In this document: piece after piece, positions 33,971 through 41,625 of the stretch
How positions within the stretch are numbered: position 1 is the stretch's first letter
How the letters are laid out: each line of letters begins with the position of its first letter
Assembly (NCBI GenBank): GCA_018335695.1
Contig: JAGXRV010000074.1
Location: forward strand, 1 to 64,000
From: Clostridium sp.
Lineage (GTDB): Bacteria; Bacillota; Dethiobacteria; Dethiobacterales; Dethiobacteraceae
Direction: 5' to 3'
DNA length: 64,000 bases
Made by a program: the position numbers and the translations under genes
Notes under the pieces: generated by a model
Databases searched by the model: none
Told to the model about the DNA's origin: nothing
The model's input: the letters and a program-made list of their open reading frames with translations, nothing else

Positions 33971-34780
33971 TTAGTTCAGCAAGTGGCCGGCAAGAAACTG
34001 CTGCAGCAGATCAAGTCGTCTCTTTTTGTGATAGCCTAGATAAGCTTTCCCTTCATAATTCCGGCTGCGTGTTTCTTTTTTGGCCAAAGCAAGAGCTTCC
34101 AGGCAGTCGCCTGCAATGGTATCAACAATTTGTTTACTATGTGTGCTGTTTTTAATTTGTGAACCGAGGCAGATATGCGGAATTTCGCCGACAATACGGA
34201 TGTCTAGGTTGGCAAAAGAGGCATGGACTAGCAGCGTGGGAGGCACGCAAAAGTCTTCCCAAGGAGTCAGTGATAACAGACGTCTTGACACAAGATGGGG
34301 GCCGTGTGATGGGGAAGCAATGCCAATATCGTTGTAAATACCAAGCTCTTTATTGAGTAAACGCCGGAAAAAGAAAAGTGGTTCGTTAAGCGTTTCAATA
34401 GGAGGACTTTGCGGGTAGCAATTTACAAGAGCCAGATCGGGGCTTTCCGCTGCCGTTTTAGCTAATATTTCGGAAAGTTGGCTGGTTATTTCTCCGACCA
34501 AATCGCCATCAATAAACAGGGCATGTGCGGCAGTGCTTTCGTAAACCAGTTTTGCTCCTATTGCTCTTGGCACATCAATCCCAAGCGCTTCTTTAAAACG
34601 GAGAACACTAATTTTTGCCGTATTCTCATGATAAACGGACTCCACTTCTGCTTGTGTGCTTTGGTTGGAACCGTTTTCGACTACGAAAATCTTTGTTATG
34701 GAAGGGAGAGCCAGGAGGCGCCTGAGCAGGCCGCCCACCCTCAATTCCTCATTGTGAACAGGAACTACAGCTGCAAACAA
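33971..34780 (-). CDS. Family 2 glycosyltransferase-like protein
   Basis: A 269-residue protein. FAAVVPVHNEELRVGGLLRRLL starts a GT-A fold, FVVENGSNQST is the nucleotide-binding turn, and ALFIDGDLVGEI carries the DxD-like metal site. No membrane helices are seen, so it is a soluble transferase; donor and acceptor are unknown. The start is TTG 34780, preceded by GGAGGAG on the minus strand. It lies alone and opposite to its neighbours, between rsmA-ykuK and yabG. Confidence 0.75.
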   Translation of the reverse strand: MFAAVVPVHNEELRVGGLLRRLLALPSITKIFVVENGSNQSTQAEVESVYHENTAKISVLRFKEALGIDVPRAIGAKLVYESTAAHALFIDGDLVGEITSQLSEILAKTAAESPDLALVNCYPQSPPIETLNEPLFFFRRLLNKELGIYNDIGIASPSHGPHLVSRRLLSLTPWEDFCVPPTLLVHASFANLDIRIVGEIPHICLGSQIKNSTHSKQIVDTIAGDCLEALALAKKETRSRNYEGKAYLGYHKKRRLDLLQQFLAGHLLN

Positions 34781-34921
34781 ATAGATCTCCTCCTGCCAAC
34801 AGTATATTATAATCGTCGGCAAATGAGCATAGCGGTCAGACACAAATGCGGCTTCGCTCTCATATATATGCAGTGTATAATAACGCGTGGCTATGGTTAG
34901 CAGGAAGGCAGGTGCTAAAAT

Positions 34922-35776
34922 GTGAGCTTTTCCGTAGGCGACATTGTGGGGCGAAAATCGTATGGAATGGACATTATGTTCAAAATTATTGCAATTGACG
35001 AAAGCAAACAGGAAGCAGTCCTAAAAGGCTTAAATATGAGATTGCTGGCAGATGCTAAACTCTCTGACTTAAAATTTCCAGAACCTATGGTTTTGCAAAA
35101 TTATCGTTCTCGCTCGGACCATGCGCAAAAAGAATGTATTACAAAAATTTATCGGCGACGTGGTTTGGAGAGAGAACAGACACGTAGTATCAGCGGCAGG
35201 GCGCCGGATGAATTTTTTGAGTTGCCCGGTAAAATTTTGCATCTGGACGGTGACGAAGATTATCTTGCGGAGTGTCTTAAGGCATATCACTCCCTGCAAT
35301 TGGATGCGACAGGTTTTTATATTCCTGAAAAAGAGCAGCCTCATAAAATTTGGAGCCTTCTGCATAAGCACAGGCCGGATATTTTAATAATGACCGGGCA
35401 TGATGCCTATATTAAAACGAAAAGAAATTTTCAAGATATCAAGAGTTACCGCAATTCACAGTACTTTGTGGCTGCCACTTTAAAGGCAAGGCAGTATGAG
35501 CCGGGGAAAGATGAGCTGGTAATTTTTGCAGGAGCCTGCCAGTCGCATTATGAAGCCATTCTTGCTGCAGGCGCCAATTTTGCGAGTTCACCGCAGCGCG
35601 TTTTAATCCACGCTTTAGACCCGGTCTTTATCATGGAAAACGTGGCTTATACTTCTATAAACAGTTCAGTCAATATTTATGAAGTTATTAGGCATACTAT
35701 CACCGGCTTAGATGGTATAGGAGGAGTCGAAACACGGGGGAAATTCCGTTTGGGATTGCCTAAATCTCCTTATTAG
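34922..35776 (+). CDS. yabG: Sporulation-specific protease YabG
   Basis: A 284-residue cysteine protease that processes spore coat proteins in the mother cell. The N-terminal SH3-like segment FSVGDIVGRKSYGMDIMFKI and the catalytic region with DILIMTGHDAYIKTK and VIFAGACQSHYEAILAAGANFASSP are typical. In Bacillus it is sigma-K-dependent; no clear sigma-K promoter was found here. GTG 34922 has AAGGCAGG upstream. Position before veg is conserved. Confidence 0.93.
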   Translation: MSFSVGDIVGRKSYGMDIMFKIIAIDESKQEAVLKGLNMRLLADAKLSDLKFPEPMVLQNYRSRSDHAQKECITKIYRRRGLEREQTRSISGRAPDEFFELPGKILHLDGDEDYLAECLKAYHSLQLDATGFYIPEKEQPHKIWSLLHKHRPDILIMTGHDAYIKTKRNFQDIKSYRNSQYFVAATLKARQYEPGKDELVIFAGACQSHYEAILAAGANFASSPQRVLIHALDPVFIMENVAYTSINSSVNIYEVIRHTITGLDGIGGVETRGKFRLGLPKSPY

Positions 35777-35819
35777 GCCTCTATGCCCCTGCTTTGCAAC
35801 ATTCAGGCGCAAAAAAATC

Positions 35820-35849
35820 TTGACATAAGCTAAAATCTGCTGATATAAT
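35820..35849 (+). promoter_or_regulatory. veg promoter 1 (upstream)
   Basis: TTGACA (35820-35825), 18 nt, TATAAT (35844-35849), a full-consensus sigma-A promoter. Confidence 0.8.
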
Positions 35850-35862
35850 AAAGTTTCATAAT

Positions 35863-35891
35863 TTGACAATATTCTTGTAGTATGTTAGAAT
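35863..35891 (+). promoter_or_regulatory. veg promoter 2 (downstream)
   Basis: TTGACA (35863-35868), 17 nt, TAGAAT (35886-35891), 42 nt downstream of promoter 1. Confidence 0.8.
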
Positions 35892-35923
35892 AGCAGTGTA
35901 AACAACGTCTGGGGTGATAAACA

Positions 35924-36190
35924 TTGGCAGCCGGTACTTCATTACTGCAAATCAGGCGTAGCCTGGAATCCCATGTCGGACAGAAAATTCGTTTGCGTGC
36001 CCATCGCGGACGTCGGAAAACTTTGGAGAAAGTTGGCGTTCTGGAGAATACGTATCCATCGATTTTTGTCGTAAGAATTGATGAACCGAATTATAACCAG
36101 CGTCTTTCCTTCTCATATGCCGATGTTCTGACAGAGACAGTGGAACTGACCCTTGTACACAAAGATGAAAAAACAAAACATCCTGCCTAA
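35924..36190 (+). CDS. veg: Veg protein
   Basis: An 88-residue basic protein matching Veg: SLESHVGQKIRLRAHRGRRKTLEKVGVLENTYPSIFVV, with YADVLTETVELTL near the end. In Bacillus subtilis Veg is very highly expressed and stimulates biofilm genes. The TTG start follows GGGGTGAT. Two consecutive near-consensus promoters precede it, consistent with high expression. A strong terminator follows. Confidence 0.94.
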   Translation: MAAGTSLLQIRRSLESHVGQKIRLRAHRGRRKTLEKVGVLENTYPSIFVVRIDEPNYNQRLSFSYADVLTETVELTLVHKDEKTKHPA

Positions 36191-36205
36191 GTTCAGTATT
36201 TATTT

Positions 36206-36237
36206 AAAAAAGCGCAGCCACAAAGCTGCGCTTTTTT
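36206..36237 (+). terminator. Terminator of veg
   Basis: AAAAAAGCGCAGC pairs with GCTGCGCTTTTTT around a 6-nt loop; symmetric A/T tails make it work in both directions. Confidence 0.88.
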
Positions 36238-36349
36238 AATACCAGAAAATAATATGGAAGTATTTTTTGCAGATAATGCGATTGCAAAGACTGTTTGGAC
36301 ATATTTTATTCATCCTTGCATAGATATTTAAAGATTTCAGTGTCGGCTG

Positions 36350-36379
36350 GACACACTTTGGCAGGTTAACTCATATAAT
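36350..36379 (+). promoter_or_regulatory. Candidate mother-cell promoter of the first SPOCS gene
   Basis: CATATAAT (36372-36379) matches the sigma-E -10 consensus CATAYAMT in all positions. GACACACT lies 14 nt upstream and matches the -35 in five of eight positions. A sigma-K reading (CATANNNT) is also possible. Confidence 0.45.
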
Positions 36380-36469
36380 TAAGCGGGTGATGCCTTGTGA
36401 AAGGAGGCGTGGGACACTTTTCCGTTATTTGCATATAGTGTAGGAAATTAACTGAAGGGGGGATGAAAC

Positions 36470-38167
36470 ATGGGTAAAGATGATCACGTTAAGCCGCTAG
36501 AATGCATAACCGAATTGCTGAAAGTGGAGCAGGTTGTGGGCGAAAATGCTACGCAGACTTCAGTAATTCGGGATATTACCCTGCCGGGGAGAGTAAGAAA
36601 AATCACTGAAGTAGATACTACTCTTCGTGATGTGCGGGGGCGCGTGATTGAAAACAAAGTGGTTGTGGAAGGAATCGTCCATAAACAGATTTTTTATGTA
36701 GATGATGATACCGGCCAGTTGAAGGAGTATACTGTGCCGGACGAGCGCTTCGTTCAGTTTGTGGACGTTCCCGGTGCGCTGCCAGGCATGAATGTGCAAA
36801 TACATTCCAGGGTAGAATTTGTTGGTCACGATTTTATACGCGAAATTTGTTTTGACCACAAGAAACCTCATCATGACAAGAATGGTCACCATAATAATGA
36901 TGATAACAATAAGTATGATAACATTGATCACGATAATGATCACGATCATGATTATCACAAAAAGGATTACGGTAAAGAGTGCCACAAAGGTCACCACTAC
37001 GAAAAAGTTGAGTCGCTATATCGCCAGACGGTTATCCTGGAAATTTTTGCAAAAGTGACAGAGTCAATCCAATTAAACGTTGTGGTTGACGTAGTAGGAA
37101 TTGACGAAAAAAGAATCCAGACTGAACTTTTAAAAGTGGAGAGCGTAATCGGAGAAGGCGCATCCCAGGTGGCTGTAACTGCAGACATTAGGTTTAATCG
37201 GCCCGCACGAAAGATTAAAAATATAGATTCTGAAATTCGTAATCTGGTTTCCCGGGTAATCGAGGATAAAGTGGTTGTGGAGGGCGTGCTCCACAAGCAA
37301 ATTTTCTTTGTGGGTTTAGAAAATGACATAGTCTTTGAGGTGTCCGTCGATGAAAAATTCACTCACTTTGTAGATATTCCCGGTGCATTTCCCGGCGCCA
37401 ATGTGCAAGTCTATCCACGGGTTGAATTTGTTAATGTGCAGATAGATGCCTACGACCCCACATTCGGCAAACAGACTGCTATCATTGACATCTTTGTCAA
37501 GGTAACGGAGACTGTGCAGGTTGATGTGGTCACCGACATTAAGGATGTAAAAGTTACAAAAGAGTTGCTAAAAGTGTCCCAGGTTGTCGGCGAAGGAGTT
37601 CGTCAGCAAACTATTGTGGCGGATCTTACAGCTCCGGCTCCCGCCAGAAAAATTGCCGGCCCGCCGGACACTCGCTTTGAAAACATCGTGACTAGGGTCA
37701 TAGAGAACAAAGCTGTTATCGAAGGAGATTTGGTTAAACAAGTATACTTCGTTCGTGACGGTGATTTTCCTGAGGTGCTGGAGTTTGAAGTCCGTGAACA
37801 CTTCACCAGTTTTATTGATATACCTGGAGCTTTGCCAGGTCAGGTTGTCCAGGTCTATCCGCGGGTAGAGTTTACTGACTTTGAAATTGATCCCTACGAC
37901 CACAGGCATATCCGCCAGACTTCTGTGATCGAAATCTTTGTAAAAGTTACAGAATTTGTTCAGATTGAAGTGGTCATTGACTGTGATGTGAAACCGGTTC
38001 CTGCCGTGACTGTCTATGTCGTACAGAAAGGCGACACGCTCTTTAAAATTGCTGCACGCTTTAGCACCACAGTAGCTGCCATCCTATCGGCAAATCCTGA
38101 TATTAAAGACCCAAACTTGATTTTCCCGGGACAGAAGATTCTTATCCCGGCACCTCCAAAAGGATAA
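36470..38167 (+). CDS. Three-SPOCS-repeat, LysM spore-coat-type protein with His/Asp-rich insert
   Basis: A 565-residue protein with three SPOCS (DUF3794) repeats, each with ELLKV-Q/E-SVVGE, a VIE-KVVVEG-HKQIFFV core and FVDIPGA-PG-NVQVYPRVEF, at about 15-200, 215-370 and 375-505, then a LysM domain (about 512-562; VYVVQKGDTLFKIAARF). An insert at 129-176 in the first repeat is dominated by His, Asp, Asn and Lys. The architecture is SipL-like, for which a coat-morphogenesis role is known in Clostridioides. A mother-cell-type promoter precedes it. Confidence 0.85.
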   Translation: MGKDDHVKPLECITELLKVEQVVGENATQTSVIRDITLPGRVRKITEVDTTLRDVRGRVIENKVVVEGIVHKQIFYVDDDTGQLKEYTVPDERFVQFVDVPGALPGMNVQIHSRVEFVGHDFIREICFDHKKPHHDKNGHHNNDDNNKYDNIDHDNDHDHDYHKKDYGKECHKGHHYEKVESLYRQTVILEIFAKVTESIQLNVVVDVVGIDEKRIQTELLKVESVIGEGASQVAVTADIRFNRPARKIKNIDSEIRNLVSRVIEDKVVVEGVLHKQIFFVGLENDIVFEVSVDEKFTHFVDIPGAFPGANVQVYPRVEFVNVQIDAYDPTFGKQTAIIDIFVKVTETVQVDVVTDIKDVKVTKELLKVSQVVGEGVRQQTIVADLTAPAPARKIAGPPDTRFENIVTRVIENKAVIEGDLVKQVYFVRDGDFPEVLEFEVREHFTSFIDIPGALPGQVVQVYPRVEFTDFEIDPYDHRHIRQTSVIEIFVKVTEFVQIEVVIDCDVKPVPAVTVYVVQKGDTLFKIAARFSTTVAAILSANPDIKDPNLIFPGQKILIPAPPKG

Positions 38168-38196
38168 TGTAGCATCATTGATGCTACATTTTTTTA
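38166..38196 (+). terminator. Terminator between the SPOCS genes
   Basis: AATGTAGCAT and ATGCTACATT with a 5-nt loop and a T run. Confidence 0.88.
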
Positions 38197-38208
38197 TTTA
38201 CTTGATTA

Positions 38209-38238
38209 GTAAACTTTTGTCTATCCTTAGCATACGAT
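38209..38238 (+). promoter_or_regulatory. Candidate sigma-E promoter of the second SPOCS gene
   Basis: GTAAACTT (six of eight matches to GKMATATT), a 14-nt spacer, CATACGAT (seven of eight matches to CATAYAMT). Confidence 0.45.
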
Positions 38239-38264
38239 AGCAACGGAAGGCAGGGGAATTCATA

Positions 38265-39824
38265 ATGAGCAAAGAGCCGGAACAAAAAAAGCGTATATTA
38301 CCGTTGATTTTGACTGAGGGGAGTACTGCTATAACAGTACCTCTGACATGGTCACTGCCGGGGAATGTGCCGCAGTTTGATGAGCCGGAACTGACGGTAG
38401 TGGATGTAAAAGCGGTTGCTTTATCCGGAGAAGTAGTGGCAGAAGTAGTTATCGAACAGCTGACATTTTATCTCAATGAAGAAACTGGGTTGGTGGAAAA
38501 GCAGATCGTCACGCACCTGTTAACCGAGCTGTTACAAGTGCCTATCGCAAAACCGGGTAATCGGGTGATTGCGCATGTTGACGTGGGGGTGCTTGGAGGC
38601 TGGCGGACGGAACGCTTCAATCTGCGTGGGCAAAGAGCAACGATACTTAAAGGTGAATGTAAGCTTTTTGTCAGCTATACAGTACTTGGTGACCAGGAAG
38701 TTTTTATTTATAAGACTTCCGGTTTTGACGGTGAAGCGCTGTCGGAAACAGTAGAAGTGGAATCTCTGCAGAGTTGCTATCAGGAAGTTATCGATTTATC
38801 ACTAGCGCTGGAAATGAATGCCACTCCTAAAAGTATGGGGGAAGTGAGCGGATATTTCAGAAATGCTAAAGTCACACCAATGTGTGGTTGGGTCAAGATT
38901 GAAGGTGAAATTGCTGCCACAGTCCCATACTTAACTGAAAATGAGCAGACAAATTGTGAAGTATTTGTCTTTCCGGTAAAATATTTCCTTGAGGCAAATA
39001 CAGCCACGGCTGAAATGGATGCGGAAGTGACGGGAGATGTAAAATTTTTTACTTGTCTGCGTGAACCCGCTGAAAGAACGGGGATACTAAGAGGCTTGCT
39101 ATATCTGGAGGGACGGCTTAGTCTGCTGGAACATCTGGGAGTGACAGTCAGAAGCCGGAATCATCCTGCCGGTTTCCAGCATAATTTGCCCCATCATCAT
39201 CATCATAAGCCTTTTCTGTTGGAAGAAGTTATTGCCATGGGTTCATCGCAGACGCTGATACAGCGCGAAATATTTTTTCCCCGTCGCGTGCGTGGCGTGC
39301 GGGAACCGGTCGATGCTCAAGTTAGAAATCTACAGCATGAAGTAATCCCAAACAAAGTCATTGTGAAAGGTATATTACGCAAGCAGATTTATGCTATTGA
39401 TGCTGAAACAGGCACAGTCTTTGCGGTAGACGTTAATGAGAATTTTGTCCATTTTGTTGACGTTCCAGGCGCTTCGCCCGGGATGCGTGCTCATGTTAAG
39501 GCGCGCGTAGAATTTGTGAAGGTGGATATTAATCCCGGAGGCGAATTGGCGCGGCAGGTAACAATCATTGAAATTACTGTCAAAGTTACCCGATTTATGA
39601 AAAAGGAAATAGCGGTAGACAATCTCTGGCCGGTTTTCCCGTGGCAGCCCGTGAAGCCTATGCCTCCGCATCCAGTGGCAAAAACATATATTGTTCGTTC
39701 AGGCGATACAATCTGGAAAATAGCAAATATGTTTGGCGTATCCATGGATGCGATTATTGCAGCAAATAACCTTACAAATCCTAATTTAATCTTTCCGGGG
39801 CAACAATTGATAATTCCGAAATAA
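38265..39824 (+). CDS. Second SPOCS-LysM spore protein
   Basis: A 519-residue protein with the same SPOCS-LysM plan but a diverged N-terminal half (about 1-300). A clear SPOCS repeat is at about 320-450 (IPNKVIVKGILRKQIYAI, FVHFVDVPGASPGMRAHVKARVEF), and a C-terminal LysM at about 470-519 (TYIVRSGDTIWKIANMF). A short HHHHH stretch lies at about 313-317, in the linker before the repeat. It is 100 nt after its paralogue but has its own promoter and an upstream terminator. No signal peptide, consistent with assembly from the mother-cell cytosol. Confidence 0.83.
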   Translation: MSKEPEQKKRILPLILTEGSTAITVPLTWSLPGNVPQFDEPELTVVDVKAVALSGEVVAEVVIEQLTFYLNEETGLVEKQIVTHLLTELLQVPIAKPGNRVIAHVDVGVLGGWRTERFNLRGQRATILKGECKLFVSYTVLGDQEVFIYKTSGFDGEALSETVEVESLQSCYQEVIDLSLALEMNATPKSMGEVSGYFRNAKVTPMCGWVKIEGEIAATVPYLTENEQTNCEVFVFPVKYFLEANTATAEMDAEVTGDVKFFTCLREPAERTGILRGLLYLEGRLSLLEHLGVTVRSRNHPAGFQHNLPHHHHHKPFLLEEVIAMGSSQTLIQREIFFPRRVRGVREPVDAQVRNLQHEVIPNKVIVKGILRKQIYAIDAETGTVFAVDVNENFVHFVDVPGASPGMRAHVKARVEFVKVDINPGGELARQVTIIEITVKVTRFMKKEIAVDNLWPVFPWQPVKPMPPHPVAKTYIVRSGDTIWKIANMFGVSMDAIIAANNLTNPNLIFPGQQLIIPK

Positions 39825-39859
39825 CTGGCAACTTTCACCATGTAAACGGATTTTCCTGA

Positions 39860-39884
39860 CAGCGGCTTTGGCGGCCGCTGTTTT
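39860..39884 (+). terminator. Terminator after the second SPOCS gene
   Basis: CAGCGGC (39860-39866) pairs with GCCGCTG (39874-39880), followed by TTTT. Confidence 0.75.
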
Positions 39885-39928
39885 GTTGTTATTTGCTCAA
39901 ACTCAAGCAGTTTCTCGCAAGATGGCTT

Positions 39929-39957
39929 TTGTCAGAGTTTGCCGCATAGTCTATAAT
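39929..39957 (+). promoter_or_regulatory. Promoter of the LysM-CAP gene
   Basis: TTGTCA (39929-39934), 17 nt, TATAAT (39952-39957). Confidence 0.7.
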
Positions 39958-40005
39958 GGAAAATGTGAAGTTATGTTAACAATTTAAAAAAAGGAGTGTG
40001 CTTTT

Positions 40006-40845
40006 GTGTATAAAAAAAGGACGAGCTTTCTTTCACTGGTGCTGTTAATCACAGTTTTACTGATGTCTTTCTCATCTACTGTTAACGCCTTAACGTTTAC
40101 AAATACATTGACTGTCCGCCATGTTTTTCGGTGGACTCCCAGCGGATGGCAGAGGGTTTCTTCACCGCTGATCTTAGTTGGGAATACAAGCCAAATTGCT
40201 TTATACAGAGTGCAGTCAGGCGATACATTGCAGCGTATCAGCTCGCGTTTCAATACGACTGTTGCAGAGCTGATGCGGCTGAATCGTTTGACAAACACAA
40301 CTATTGTTGTGAATCAGCTATTGCTTGTGCCTCGTCCTCAAGCTCAACCTGCTCCCCAACCCCAACCGGCGCCTCAGCCTCAACCCGCGCCACAACCCCA
40401 GCCTGCGCCTCAGCCTCAACCTGCTCCTCAGCCGCAGCCGACGCCCTCCAGTCAATTGAATCAGTTTGAGCAGAGAGTTTTTGAGCTGACCAATCTGGAA
40501 CGGCAAAAACATGGAATAGCGCCGCTGCAAATCGATTTAGCTCTTTCTCAGGTAGCCAGACTAAAGTCGCAGGATATGCACGATGCCGGCTATTTCGCGC
40601 ACAATTCTCCGCTGTATGGCTCACCCTTTGATATGATGAGGCGCTTTGGCATAGCTTTTCAAACCGCAGGGGAAAATATTGCCGCCGGACAGAGAACCCC
40701 TGAAGATGTGGTAAGGGCTTGGATGAATAGCCCGGGACATCGAGCGAACATTTTAAACAGCAGATTTACTCATTTTGGCAGCGGTTATTTCAGCGGACCC
40801 AACGGTTTTGGTCATTACTGGACGCAAATGTTTGTCGGCCGCTAG
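40006..40845 (+). CDS. Secreted LysM and CAP-domain protein
   Basis: A 279-residue protein. A signal peptide (about 1-29, cleaved near VNA) leads to a LysM domain (about 66-110; YRVQSGDTLQRISSRF). A Pro/Gln/Ala-rich repetitive linker follows (about 112-148), then a YkwD/SafA-associated CAP domain (about 155-279; NLERQKHGIAPLQID, GYFAHNSPLYG, GENIAAG, WMNSPGHRANILN, GSGYF). Spore-associated and wall-bound CAP proteins of Bacillota have this plan; activity is unknown. GTG 40006 follows AAAAAGGAG. Confidence 0.87.
   Translation: MYKKRTSFLSLVLLITVLLMSFSSTVNALTFTNTLTVRHVFRWTPSGWQRVSSPLILVGNTSQIALYRVQSGDTLQRISSRFNTTVAELMRLNRLTNTTIVVNQLLLVPRPQAQPAPQPQPAPQPQPAPQPQPAPQPQPAPQPQPTPSSQLNQFEQRVFELTNLERQKHGIAPLQIDLALSQVARLKSQDMHDAGYFAHNSPLYGSPFDMMRRFGIAFQTAGENIAAGQRTPEDVVRAWMNSPGHRANILNSRFTHFGSGYFSGPNGFGHYWTQMFVGR
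40340..40446 (+). repeat. Pro/Gln-coding tandem repeat
   Basis: About 100 bp of near-tandem CCTCAGCCTCAACC-type units inside the LysM-CAP gene encode QPAPQPQ repeats. Confidence 0.8.
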
Positions 40846-40862
40846 ACAAAAGCAGTTAAAAG

Positions 40863-40890
40863 GAGCGTCAGGCTATTTTGCCTGACGCTC
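40863..40890 (-). terminator. Terminator of the L,D-transpeptidase gene
   Basis: GAGCGTCAGGC and GCCTGACGCTC form an 11-bp hairpin, spanning the last codons and stop of the minus-strand gene; a short T run follows on the minus strand. Confidence 0.7.
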
Positions 40891-41406
40891 TTCGAATATT
40901 GGAATGAGAAGCATTTTGCCGGGATGAAGGTAGCGCGGGTGTTTAATTTTATTAAACTGAATCAGTTGTTCCGGCGTTATCTTGAAGCGGCGCGCAATAG
41001 TTTCCACCGTATCTCCTGGACGGACATAATAGATATCTTTACCGATGTGTTCAGGGACTTTTACCGCATCCTCACGATCAAAAATAATCACAGGGGTGCC
41101 GATGGGGACAAGCGGATAAATTTCTTCCACATCCTCGTTATACATCCGAACGCATCCTGCGGTAGCGGCGGTGTTGATGGTCCAGGGGTTAAAAGTGCCA
41201 TGGATGCCATGGCGCTGGTAAGTAAACGCCATCCAACGTGTGCCTAAGCCGGGATGAGGACGAGGATTTTTTTCATAAACTTTATATTCACCCAACGGTG
41301 TAGGCGTTGCCGGTTTGCCAATGGCAATGGGAAATGTTTTGTAATACTGTCCTTGCTGGTAAAAGGTCAGTTTTTTCATTAACCGATTAACTTCTATTTT
41401 GGTCAT
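40873..41406 (-). CDS. L,D-transpeptidase (YkuD) with LysM domain
   Basis: Cross-links peptidoglycan or modifies spore cortex. The 177-residue protein has a YkuD domain with RHGIHG (66, 69) and the catalytic TAGCVRMYN (Cys85, Arg87), and a C-terminal LysM (about 127-170; YYVRPGDTVETIARRF). Domain order is reversed relative to Bacillus YkuD, where LysM is N-terminal. There is no signal peptide in this reading, as in some spore L,D-transpeptidases. The ATG follows GGGAGAG on the minus strand. Confidence 0.9.
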   Translation of the reverse strand: MTKIEVNRLMKKLTFYQQGQYYKTFPIAIGKPATPTPLGEYKVYEKNPRPHPGLGTRWMAFTYQRHGIHGTFNPWTINTAATAGCVRMYNEDVEEIYPLVPIGTPVIIFDREDAVKVPEHIGKDIYYVRPGDTVETIARRFKITPEQLIQFNKIKHPRYLHPGKMLLIPIFEERQAK

Positions 41407-41625
41407 GTTCTGCTCTCCCGTTTTACGTATTTTTTATAATATCCTATGTAGGAACGGGATGTTCTGACATTCAGGTAATAAAAGTTGGAATTAGCCAGAG
41501 TTAATCTCTGCTTTGGAAGAGGTATTTTAACCAAGATGTGGAATAGTAAAGCACGACTTATGGTTTTGTCTTTGTATACACCGAATAGTTTCTTGCGACG
41601 TGCCTGGGCAGATGGAGGGAAAAGG

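Noticed and set aside
36560-37058. Ile/Val-rich and Met/Ile-rich frames opposite or alongside the SPOCS insert.
   Set aside because: Other-frame shadows of the His/Asp-rich coding repeat (CAC/GAT codons read as GTG/ATC/ATG).
40340-40446. Repetitive DNA considered as a CRISPR-like array.
   Set aside because: Units are adjacent without spacers and encode a Pro/Gln linker in frame; no cas genes are near.
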